From NCBI RefSeq assembly GCF_025370935.1, contig NC_133493.1:11772666-11836665 (forward strand): a stretch of DNA of 64,000 nucleotides, written 5' to 3'. Under the pieces are notes generated by a model, which had not been told where the DNA came from, ran no database searches, and saw only the letters and a list, made by a program, of their open reading frames with translations. The position numbers and the translations under genes are program-made. The DNA comes from Choristoneura fumiferana. Lineage: Eukaryota > Arthropoda > Insecta > Lepidoptera > Tortricidae. Shown in pieces: positions 56,400-64,000 of this stretch (the stretch's first letter is position 1; each line of letters starts with the position of its first letter).

Positions 56400-56610
56400 T
56401 AATTAATATTACAAAAGTGAAAATTTGTGAAGATGTTTGAATGTTTGTTACTCAGTCACGCAATAACGGCGGAACCGATTTAAATGAAATTCGGTATACA
56501 AATAGTTTGAGTCCCGGGGAAGGGCATTGGATAGTTTTTATCCCGGAAAATTGCATAGTTCCCGCGGGATATCCATAAACGAATTCTACGCGGACTATGG
56601 GCGGCGATGG
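56400..56610 (-). repeat. CCCGCGG repeat
   Basis: TAATATTACAAAAGTGAAAA, GGCGGAACCGATTTAAATGA, GAGTCCCGGGGAAGGGCATT, ATAGTTTTTATCCCGGAAAA and CCCGCGGGATATCCATAAAC. Confidence 0.7.
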
Positions 56611-56780
56611 ATTGTTATTGATTGTATGACTATGACCACGCAAAAAACTTTTTAGGGAGTAGTTCGATTTTGATAATCCTTTTTTTATTGGATATACCTT
56701 GAAGTTGGTCCCATATAAATGTGGAAAAAATATCCTACCCTAAGGGTCGGAAAAAATTATGAAATAAAAACTTTTTAATG

Positions 56781-56997
56781 AAAAAAATTAAACCACCGAA
56801 AAAACTAAAAAGCAAAAAATAATAAACCAATTTTTTATTCAATCTAGGTACCAGTTTGAAGTTGGTGACTCAGCACTAGCCAGCAGGAGTAGACCTATAG
56901 TCGTCTGCCTGATGGGTTTCTATCACCCCTGCTGGTTCACGCTGAGTTTAGTTTATTATTTTTTGCTTTTCAGTTTTTTCGGCGGTTTAATTTTTTT
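56781..56997. mobile_element. Foldback element, about 50-bp arms
   Basis: AAAAAAATTAAACCACCGAA AAAACTAAAAAGC at 56781 and its inverse ending 56997 (three mismatches seen). The interior has a second inverted pair: CACTAGCCAGCAGGAGTAG and CCCCTGCTGGTTCACG. The through-reading frame from 56912 is not a recognised protein. Confidence 0.7.
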
Positions 56998-57225
56998 GTT
57001 ATTTCATAGAATGGTCAACCTACATGTGCGATACACATACGTTTCGTGTGCACACATAAACGTGTATGTGTGTATATGTATGGAGCGCAGAAAGCACATC
57101 GTATGTCGGTCAAGTGCAACGTGCTTTAAGTTGTGCCGAGAACATATTGAATTCCAGTTACGCGCATATGTTAAAACAGGCAGGTACGCTGAAAAAATGT
57201 GCTCAAAATGTACCTACTATTTAGT

Positions 57226-57358
57226 ACAGTCACCAGCATCAATATCTGACACAACACAGCGTGCATAAATATATGATACGACTCTATTTCTAGGGACGAT
57301 AGGACGTGTCAGATATTTTCGCACACTCCTGTGGCAGATATTAAATGTATGTGACCTG
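57226..57358. mobile_element. Hairpin MITE (ACAGTCACCAGCA family)
   Basis: ACAGTCACCAGCATCAATAT CTGACAC at left, eroded right end (GCAGATATTAAATGTATGTG). Related to 36975-37107. Confidence 0.7.
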
Positions 57359-57416
57359 TACCATCTTTAAAAATAATTTGTACCGCTCCGTACATGAAGT
57401 AACTACAATGGAGGTA

Positions 57417-57556
57417 CCATCAGCCAAATAAGTGGTCTATCAATTTTTAAACAAGTTCCTATCAAATGAATATGTCGCTAAAGTTGAATTTTCAAGTTGA
57501 CAGACACGTTTATTTGCATTAACTTTAGGGTGGTAGACCATATATTTGGCTGATGG
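57417..57556. mobile_element. Hairpin MITE (CCATCAGCCAAATA family)
   Basis: CCATCAGCCAAATAAGTGGT CTATC and the inverse GGTAGACCATATATTTGGCT GATGG form TIRs of about 25 bp around a 90-bp middle. Confidence 0.75.
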
Positions 57557-58774
57557 AACATACACTCGCCGTTCTGAGTCAGAATGCGGCAGATGTTTAC
57601 TAGGGCCTATTTTCGCCTAAACCGGAAGTTGTCTTCTCAGTCTGCCACAACTTTAACACTCCTGCCTGCCCCAATCAAGGATGTCGCGAACTTACGTAGG
57701 TATGTTACTTTAGTAAGGACAGCACCTCGCCGCCGGCTGTGTATAGCGACCGACCTTTAGCGACAAGAGCGACATGTCGGATTACATAATATATCAATTT
57801 AACTATTTGTTAACTCTCTCACTGAGAGTGCGGCTTACTTTTTTTAAGACAGTCAAGATTTTGTTTGTATGCGATCAGGCCGTGCTACAGTTGACCTTCT
57901 CACTCTGTGTCCGGATGGATTTGATGGGGTCAATAGGAAAAAGGATATGAGTTAAAAAAAAAGTAAAATGACATTTTTACACTCATTGGTTTAAAACACA
58001 TTATGCGTCACGGCAATTAGGGGATGAGTCAAATTTTTTTTGAGTCCATTCTACATGTCACCTCTGTGAGAGGAGCTTCTCTGGAGGAACAGTTGATATT
58101 CAAGCGAAAGGAGTTCTACATTGGATAGTTCGCCATTCCTATCTAACTTCCTTTCTCAATTGTAAAGTAGGTACCTATTCTGATGATATTTATTCTCTTT
58201 AGACTTCGCCAGTGCGAAGGAATTAAGTACCTTTCTTCTACAAATCCGTCCTACCTACCTACTACTTCCGTTGACAGCCAGTCCTAAAAATAACAAACGA
58301 GCGTCACGATTCCAATCCAACTGTACGCTACTTTCTCGTTGGCATGTCTGATGGCGCTTACGTGGATGCTGCGGCGTGTACTTGTTACCATTGTTACGTC
58401 ATTTACCGTTTTGATGGTCAACAACCGCTACCACTTTCACTTTCGCCACTGACTCTGTAACCCACCCGCAGCGACATCTGTTATTTATATGAGTAAAAAT
58501 TTCAGCGCCATCTGTCGTCGAGTAGCGTAACTAATAAGTTTCAAGTTTCGCATGCTGATATTTCACTAAGCCGCTAGAGTGTTGCGAATTTTCCCCATAC
58601 AGTTTTAAGCAATTAATTACGAAATCGCTAATTAAATTGATCAGAAAGTTGAACGCCTATTATAGACATGCCAAAATACATTGCCTTCGTCGCTAGCTAC
58701 GGAATATGCCATTGGATGACAACAGCTACGAGTGCAATGAACTCTTTTGAATGACGTTATTTTATAGAATGCAG
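57557..58774. other. Non-coding sequence, possibly 3' UTR of the minus-strand exon
   Basis: No repeat family I recognise. It is less AT-rich than most of the window (GACATCTGTTATTTATATGA, GCGCCATCTGTCGTCGAGTA). If 58775-58957 is a terminal exon on minus, the 3' UTR would lie here. Confidence 0.35.
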
Positions 58775-58957
58775 CTACAATTTTCGCAGCATGCGCATGG
58801 GATTGCCCGAGTCTATATTGGAGTCGGTTGGAGAGGGATCGGAGGGGCCCCGCATCGGGCGCAGGACGGCACTGGGTGATGGATCCCCCCAGTACCTAGC
58901 GACTGTGCCCGAAGCCCGATACCCTGGTGACACTTTATAGGACGGACAATCCTTTTG
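58775..58957 (-). CDS. Candidate terminal coding exon of an unidentified gene
   Basis: On minus a strong acceptor (pyrimidine-rich TTTTATTTTTATTG...TTACTTCTGCATGCAG) is followed by 61 codons ending in TAG at 58775-58777. The 60 residues read QKDCPSYKVSPGYRASGTVA, RYWGDPSPSAVLRPMRGPSD, PSPTDSNIDSGNPMRMLRKL. The peptide is hydrophilic, rich in P, S and R, and reads like a disordered cytoplasmic tail. Codon third positions are mixed and GC-rich compared with the AT-rich surroundings, and the other two frames hit stops or look random. I do not recognise the protein. Upstream exons would lie to the right, so the tRNA gene and 6PGL might sit within or beside its intron. A chance open frame remains possible. 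Confidence 0.5.
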   Translation of the reverse strand, partial: QKDCPSYKVSPGYRASGTVARYWGDPSPSAVLRPMRGPSDPSPTDSNIDSGNPMRMLRKL

Positions 58958-59625
58958 CTGCATGCAGAAGTAACCAAAAATTAAACAATAAAAATAAAAG
59001 ATCTGTGGTGAGTTCGAATCACCAATTAAGAAAACTTTTTTTTTTTCAAAAAAATACAAAGTAAGAACGTTTTTATGAAATTTTACTAGTAAGTTTCTAT
59101 GGTAGCGAAACACGATTGCAATTATATATTTTTTTTTTTGATTGTAGTTATTTTATATAGAAATAGAACGCAGTAACATCACTTCTTCGAGTCACACTTG
59201 TCACAGTGAAAAGCATAGTTAGTGAAAGTTGGTTTATGGATTGAACGGTTGCAACGTAATAGGTAGTAATAAAATAACAGACTCCAAACATGTAATAAGT
59301 ACTAAGACTTATTCTTAGTGCTTAATGCCAAAAAAGGGTTTAATGAACTTTAAAACGCATTTTTTGGAAATTCCCACGGGATTAAAACCCCCCCAATTTC
59401 AATTCAACTGCCGGATCTAATAGTTTCCGAGTTACAAAAAAAAATCGAATTGGTTCACAAATGACGGAGTTCTGAGGTAACAAACAAAAAATAATAATAT
59501 AATATCATAATAAAAAAAATCAACCGAATTGATAACCTTCTTTTTGAAGTCGGTTAATAAATTCAGTCAAATTGAACTAATAAAAGTAACAGAACTAAAT
59601 TTATAATTTCATTGCTTATGATATC

Positions 59626-59709
59626 GTCAGGATGGCCGAGCGGTCTAAGGCGCTGCGTTCAGGTCGCAGTCCACTTCTGTGGGCGTGGGTTCGAATCCCA
59701 CTTCTGACA
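59626..59709 (+). tRNA. tRNA-Leu (anticodon CAG)
   Basis: Complete 84-base cloverleaf. The acceptor stem GTCAGGA pairs with TTCTGAC plus discriminator A. The A box is TGGCCGAGCGG; the anticodon stem CTGCG/CGCAG encloses TTCAGGT (anticodon CAG). The long variable arm CCACTTCTGTGGG is the class II form expected of leucine tRNAs, and the T arm GTGGG-TTCGAAT-CCCAC holds the B box. There is no intron and no 3' CCA is encoded, as in animals. Unlike the SINE heads nearby, every stem pairs, so it is probably a working gene. Confidence 0.97.
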
Positions 59710-59710
59710 A

Positions 59711-59730
59711 TCTTTTTATTTTTATTTTTT
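59711..59730 (+). terminator. RNA polymerase III terminator
   Basis: T-runs (TCTTTTTATTTTTATTTTTT) begin four bases after the mature tRNA end, as expected for a Pol III tRNA gene. Confidence 0.85.
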
Positions 59731-60441
59731 ATGTTTTTACCTTCAAAGTCTTCAAACTTCACGAATATTGCCGCCTGCACTGTTGAAAGGTTTTTGCTTC
59801 CTCGGAATAATCAGCAATCACGTGAGTGGCTATGTACAGTCAACTACATACAAAAAGATTGAAGTAGCCAAAGTTATAAAAATAAATAATGCTACGACAA
59901 CAAATAATAATTATTAATACAGTGCGACGTCTTTATTAGTTTATTTATATTTTCATTGTTCCAAATTCAAACAAATAAAATCACGAACAAAAGATACAAA
60001 GAGCGATATATATAGCTTTTGGCTGCTCTAGTTGCCTGTCAACGCTCTTATTTTGTTATATGAATAAGAGTTCAACTCAAAATTCAAAGCACCTGACCTG
60101 AGTGGTTAACGGCGAATTGGAAAAAGTTAAATTTTGCATGATAACTGCGTTATTATTTTAGTTCCGTTTTTTTTGCGACGTTCTTCGTAGAGTATCTATG
60201 AAGGGTGCCCCCACATGCAATCGCTAATCGCTAGTCGCACAATATACGTAACAAACTTAGTTGTATGTATTGTGCTAGTCGCTCATCATTCATCTGTCAT
60301 TGACATTGAATGTCATTCAAAGATGTCATTCATGCATCATCATTGCGCTCGCGCGCTGTCCGGTTGTGGGATTGCTGTTATTCGTTCACTGGTTGTTTGT
60401 TTGTTGTAAATTTTCTTTCTCTGTTCTATAGAATTCTAAGA
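59731..60441. other. Spacer and 5' region of 6PGL
   Basis: Contains a small hairpin (60238-60287, CACAATATACGTAACAAACT to TGTATTGTGC) that is the empty form of the SINE-A target at 31303. Just before the start codon, TTTCTTTCTCTGTTCTATAG (60411-60431 region) looks like a splice acceptor, so a separate 5' UTR exon is possible. No TATA box is obvious. Confidence 0.4.
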
Positions 60442-60559
60442 ATGACGATCATAAAAGTAGCAGATGAAAGCGAAGTGATTAGTAAACTGTCTACGTATGT
60501 TGAGAAAATATCCAACGATGCTATTTACAATCGGGGAAAATTCTACATCGGTTTGTCCG
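60442..60559 (+). CDS. PGLS: 6-phosphogluconolactonase, exon 1
   Basis: ATG at 60442 opens MTIIKVADESEVISKLSTYV EKISNDAIYNRGKFYIGLSG; the exon ends at 60559 before GTAAGT, in phase 1. The enzyme hydrolyses 6-phosphogluconolactone to 6-phosphogluconate, the second step of the oxidative pentose phosphate pathway, in the cytosol. The short N-terminus leading into the F-x-I-x-LSGGS strand matches the family, and no upstream in-frame ATG is needed. The next exon completes the GGS motif in frame. Confidence 0.93.
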
Positions 60560-60972
60560 GTAAGTTTGTTGAAACTGTTTATACAACTTCCTCCTGCCTG
60601 TTTTTCTTTAACTAAATATTGTTAGTAAAATAGCATTTATCATTAACTGCAGCAAGCTTATATTTCAAATAAGAATTTAATGTTGCTTCTGATGAAACAA
60701 GTTGCAGAACTTTGCCGGTCTTTAGTTGAGACGTTAAATTGCTGTTCAAGTCCATCAATCTTTTCATGTGTTATCTAACCAGTGACGTGTCCTACTCATA
60801 ATAAAAATAATAATCAATCAGGAGTCTTAAGTTTTTTGCTAAGTCACTAATTCATGCTTACTACTGATACTTGAAAAAACTGAAATATTACTCACATACC
60901 TACAGCGTTTTGACACTAAATATTATCCCAAAAAATTAATTGAATGATTACATATTATGTTATGGTTAACAG

Positions 60973-61173
60973 GTGGGTCCGTGCTGAAATTCCTTTGTGA
61001 AAGTCTGCCAAAGATCAATACAGACTGGTCAAAATGGACGCTAGCTTTTTGTGATGAACGAGTTGTGCCTGAAGATAGTGAAGACTCCACATTTGGGGTG
61101 TATAAGAAACAACTTATACCAAAAACAGAATTAACGGAGAAACAATTTATTGTCTTGAAACAGGGAGTTTCAG
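60973..61173 (+). CDS. PGLS: 6-phosphogluconolactonase, exon 2
   Basis: The acceptor AG is at 60971-60972 and the donor GTATGT starts at 61174. The 201-nt exon reads GGSVLKFLCESLPKINTDW, SKWTLAFCDERVVPEDSEDS TFGVYKKQLI and EKQFIVLKQGVS. WTLxFCDERxVPxxxxxSTxGxY is the diagnostic 6PGL block (the acidic DER and following serine lie near the substrate phosphate in solved members). Phase 1 at both ends. Confidence 0.95.
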
Positions 61174-61212
61174 GTATGTTGGCTTTAAACCTACTTTACC
61201 TACATTTTTGAC

Positions 61213-61307
61213 CAACTGGGCAACAAATTACAAGCAAATAGTATTAGTGTATTACAATACAAAATCGCTAATACTATTAGCTTGTAATTTGTCATGCAAT
61301 TGGGCCC
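61213..61307. mobile_element. Hairpin MITE (TGGGCCCAATTGCAT family) in 6PGL intron 2
   Basis: ACTGGGCAACAAATTACAAG and the inverse CTTGTAATTTGTCATGCAAT TGGGCCC; the middle ATAGTATTAG...CTAATACTAT pairs too. Same family as the block-specific insertion at 53470-53570. Confidence 0.78.
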
Positions 61308-61376
61308 TGATAGTAACAAAACCTGATGTGATTTTTTATTAAGCGATAAGTTACTAAATCCTGTTTTAAATTTCAG

Positions 61377-61657
61377 CCAAAGCAGCAGCTAAGGATTACA
61401 CCGAAAAACTAAAACTAGCATTTAACAGTGAAGAGTTCAAGTTTGATCTGCTTCTACTTGGCATGGGACCCGATGGCCACACATGCTCCCTCTTCCCAGG
61501 GCACCCCCTACTGAGTGAAACTATATTGAAGGTGGCAGCCATCACAGACTCCCCCAAGCCACCTCCAGAAAGAATCACGCTCACTTACCCCGTCATAAAT
61601 GCTGCTAGAAACTGCATTTTTGCTATCAGTGGTGCTGGAAAGGCAGATATGGTTAAG
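61377..61657 (+). CDS. PGLS: 6-phosphogluconolactonase, exon 3
   Basis: The acceptor is TTTCAG (to 61376) and the donor GTATGT begins at 61658. The exon reads AKAAAKDYTEKLKLAFNSEE, FKFDLLLLGMGPDGHTCSLF PGHPLL, ITDSPKPPPERITLTYPVIN AARNCIF and SGAGKADMVK. GxGPDGHTxSLFPxHP is the family active-site signature with the catalytic histidine; SPKPPPxRxTLTxPVxNAA is the second conserved block. Exons 1-3 give exactly 200 codons. Family members are roughly 230-260 residues, so one more coding exon (the LCWF-like C-terminus) should lie beyond 64000, on the far side of the RTE insertion. Confidence 0.96.
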
Positions 61658-61786
61658 GTATGTGTGTGGGCTAAAAAATTGCTAAAATGGCAAGGATTAG
61701 GCAAGGATTGCATTTCTACTAGAGGTTGTGTTGCGAGGAAAACATCCTAGAACCTCTCTGCTACCGCATAGTTGTAAAAAACCTTT

Positions 61787-61819
<33 letters not shown>

Positions 61820-61884
61820 GCCCTTTATTCTGAACCACAAGCATGAGAAAATAATAATAATAAATTTATAAAAAAAGAAACTGG

Positions 61885-64000
61885 TTAAATAATGTCTTGT
61901 AGTTCAGCGTGCCTGTTGGCATAGGCCTCCTCCAACCTTTTCCATTCGGTTCTGTCGCGTGCTACCCTTCTCCAGTGGTGTCCAGCTGTTAGTTTTAAAT
62001 CGTCCTCCCATCTTGTCTGTTGACGTCCACGGCAGCGCTTGCCGTCTCTAGGGTACCAATCCGAGACAATCTTGCTCCATTTCTCTTGTGGATCCCTGAT
62101 CATGTGTCCCGCCCATCTCCATTTTTGTTGGTCTATTTGCTCAGTAATGTCTCTTACTCTCGTTTCCCTTCTTATAACTATACTTTTGATTTTGTCCAGC
62201 TTTTTTATTCCCATCATGCTTCTCTCCATGGCTCTTTGGCAACGTTCCAGCTTAGCCCTGTGATGCTTAGTTAGAGACCATGTTTCGCAGCCGTATGTAA
62301 TAACTGGCAGGACGCAGGTGTTGAATACTTTTCTTTTTAATGATAAGTTCAGTTCCTTGGATTTCAAAACTTCTCTCAGCGACCAGTACTTCTTCCATCC
62401 ATTTGTGATTCTTTTGTTAATTTCTTTAGTAGTCTGCTCGTTGTGACTGATTATTTGGCCTAGGTAGCTATATTCCTGCACATATTCAAGTGGGTGGTTG
62501 TCAATTCGTATCTCTATCGGTTTGGAGTTTGTGAGTAGTTTTGTTTTCTCCCTGTTCATAGATAGCCCAACTTTCATACTTTCTTCCTTTAGTGATATTA
62601 TCATTTTCTCCAGATCTTTTGGGTTTTCTTCGAACAGGACTATGTCATCTGCGAATCTGAGATGGTTCATTTTTACGCCATTCACGTTTAGGCCAAATCT
62701 GCACCAGTCTAGTTTGCGAAAGATACTTTCCAGTACGGCTGTGAACAGTTTCGGAGAGAGAGGGTCCCCCTGCCTTACTCCTCTTTCAATTTTAAACTTC
62801 TTGCCCAGGGATTCCAGTTGTATCCTCGCTTCGCTATTTGCGTAGATGTTTTTAATAATATTGATGTACATTGATGCTATCCCTTGCTCTTTCAAACTCT
62901 CCCATAAGGCTTCGTGGGTTATGCTGTCAAAGGCTTTGGAATAGTCAATGAACGCCATATACAAATTTTTGTTATATTCTTTGTACTTTTCTAGTATTTG
63001 TTTCACTGTGTGTATATGGTCAATGGTGGAGTACTTTTTTCTGAATCCGGCTTGTTCTCTTGGCTGGTTCTCATCAAGATTTTTATTTATTCTACCCAGG
63101 ATGACTTTGGAGAATACCTTATAGATGTTGGATACCAAACTTATAGGTCTGTAGTTCCCTATGTCTTCTTTTTGTCCTTTCTTAAATATAAGAATTATGT
63201 GTGAAGTTTTCCACTGCGTGGGTATTTTACCCGACTCCAATATGTCGTTAAATATTGCTGTTCATCATCCCAGCCTATATACGTCCCACTGCTGGGCACA
63301 GGCCTCCTCTCAGAACAAGAGGGCTTGGCCGTAGTTCCCACGCGGCCCAGTGCGGATTGGGAACTTCACACGCACCATTGAATTGCTTCGCAGGTTTGTG
63401 CAGGTTTCCTCACGATATTGCTGTTAGTATGGGTATTACCTCTTCGAGAGTACCCTTGAGAAGCTCGTTTGTAATTTTGTCTGGGCCTGGCGCTTTTTCC
63501 ATCTTTTGGCTAAGTATAGCTTGTTCCACTTCACTAGGCATTACTTTTGGTTCTCTAGGCTCTTCTTTGTATTGACTTTCGTGGAGGTTTTTCCTTTGCT
63601 CTTGTTTCTGTAGTTTGTCTGGATGCGAGTAGAGGTCCTGGTAGAATTGTGTAGCTATTTCGTTGATATCTTTCCTGTTTGCCGTAGTTTTTTCCTTTTT
63701 ACTTAGTTTTGGTATCCAGTCCTTACTTGTTTCCCTCAGTTCCTTTAAAGCCTTCTTTACTCCCCCTGTTTTCTTTATATGTATTTCTAATGTTTGTAGC
63801 CGCTTGGTTGTCCTGTCTTTTCTGATATTTTTCCTGATTTCCTTGCTTAGTTCGGCTACTTGTTTGATGTTATCTTTCCTAGGGTAGTGAGAGAGCAATA
63901 TTTTACGTTTTTCTATTATTTGCAGTGTTGTGTCGCTTAGTATGTACTTCTCCTCTCTCATGCTCCCAGTTTTAGCTGAGGTTAATTGCTTTTCTAGTCT
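61885..64000 (-). CDS. RTE-type reverse transcriptase ORF, interrupted by a SINE, 5' end cut by window
   Basis: Two open segments on minus: 61885-63262 and 63426-64000. From the N-terminal side: a basic linker with PGPDKITNELLK, then (after the SINE) PTQWKTSHIILIFKKGQKED, NYRPISLVSNIYKVFSKVI, motif A YMAFIDYSKAFDSITHEALW, motif B GVRQGDPLSPKLFTAV, motif C LRFADDIVLFEE with both catalytic aspartates, the thumb, CETWSLT, KWRWAGHMIRDPQEKW and RWEDDLKLTAGHHWRRVARD. No stop or frameshift is seen in either segment apart from the insertion. The apurinic-type endonuclease domain expected at the N-terminus would lie beyond 64000. The start is therefore not known. Confidence 0.9.
63263..63414 (-). mobile_element. 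SINE-A, 5'-truncated, inside the RTE ORF, 11-bp target duplication
   Basis: ATATTGCTGTT lies at 63252-63262 and 63415-63425. The insert starts CATCATCCCAGCCTATATAC and ends CAGGTTTCCTCACG on plus, i.e. the last 152 bp of SINE-A on minus. It splits the reverse transcriptase ORF; the codons on each side continue in the family order, so the ORF was open before insertion. Confidence 0.93.

Larger units (their letters stand above)
61790..64000 (-). mobile_element. RTE-clade LINE in a 6PGL intron, 5' part beyond the window
   Basis: The 3' end on minus is an AATAAAGGGCTTTATTATTA-type end with a (TTA)n run at about 61790-61818, then the ORF stop at 61885. The element lies antisense to 6PGL. It differs from the ATG-tailed RTE copies in tail and sequence, so it is a second RTE family. 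It is interrupted by a SINE-A fragment at 63263-63414. The 5' end and its target duplication are not visible. Confidence 0.9.

Noticed and set aside
57012..57268. Frame with many Cys residues (MERRKHIVCRSSATCFKLC) as a possible zinc-binding peptide
   Set aside because: Cysteine spacing fits no known finger, the frame runs into a hairpin MITE and no splice signals flank it.
59632..59862. Open frame starting MAERSKALRSG
   Set aside because: It reads through the tRNA-Leu gene; the protein is an artefact of tRNA sequence.
62020..62845. Plus-strand frames over the RTE ORF
   Set aside because: Antisense shadows of the reverse transcriptase.

Overview
The window reads as gene-poor, repeat-dense nuclear DNA of a moth or butterfly. 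There is no operon structure. Genes are split by GT-AG introns, and most of the sequence is transposon debris of types common in Lepidoptera: tRNA-headed SINEs with ATG or ATTT tails, RTE-clade LINE fragments, LINE 3' ends, hAT-like and TTAA-flanked inverted-repeat elements, and hairpin MITEs. The order is an inference from repeat style and protein similarity; the species cannot be named.

Layout. 1-2504: a hAT-like element of about 2.5 kb, filled with decayed RTE pieces. 3214-3988 (minus): two exons of ACSF3, a mitochondrial malonyl-CoA/acyl-CoA synthetase, followed by a 100-N gap. 4300-29400: dispersed repeats with no recognisable host gene, including nested SINE/LINE stacks (4.9-5.7 kb), RTE tails, hairpins and a dimeric tandem array inside a larger repeat (27.5-29.05 kb). 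29440-42056 and 42197-53726: two near-identical blocks in the same orientation, on either side of a 140-N gap. They differ mainly by transposon insertions and small indels. Because one block ends at the gap and the other starts at it, they are best read as two overlapping contig ends (two haplotypes of one locus) that were not merged. A true tandem duplication is not excluded. 53.7-58.7 kb: more SINEs, an RTE tail with a clean target duplication, and long hairpins. 58775-58957 (minus): a good candidate terminal coding exon of an unidentified gene. 59626-59709: tRNA-Leu(CAG). 60442-61657: three exons of 6-phosphogluconolactonase (pentose phosphate pathway). Its next intron holds an RTE retrotransposon on the opposite strand, which runs off the window end and itself carries a SINE insertion.

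Family names used below: SINE-A (about 300 bp, tRNA-like head, ATG tail), SINE-B (about 115 bp, head with GGTGTAGCGG), SINE-C (about 250 bp, head with GATGGCCTAGTGG, ATTT tail), CCCGCGG repeat (starts CTAGCTTTTGCCCGCGG, ends near TTTATAATATTAGTA), GGGTTCCG repeat, GACGC repeat (AACCCCCGACGCAAAAAGAG) and several hairpin MITEs. The clearest biological link is that the 3' end of SINE-A resembles the 3' end of the local RTE LINEs, as expected if SINE-A is copied by RTE machinery. No new multi-gene system was found. The most consequential observation is the probable false duplication, whose filled and empty sites expose recent transposon activity.
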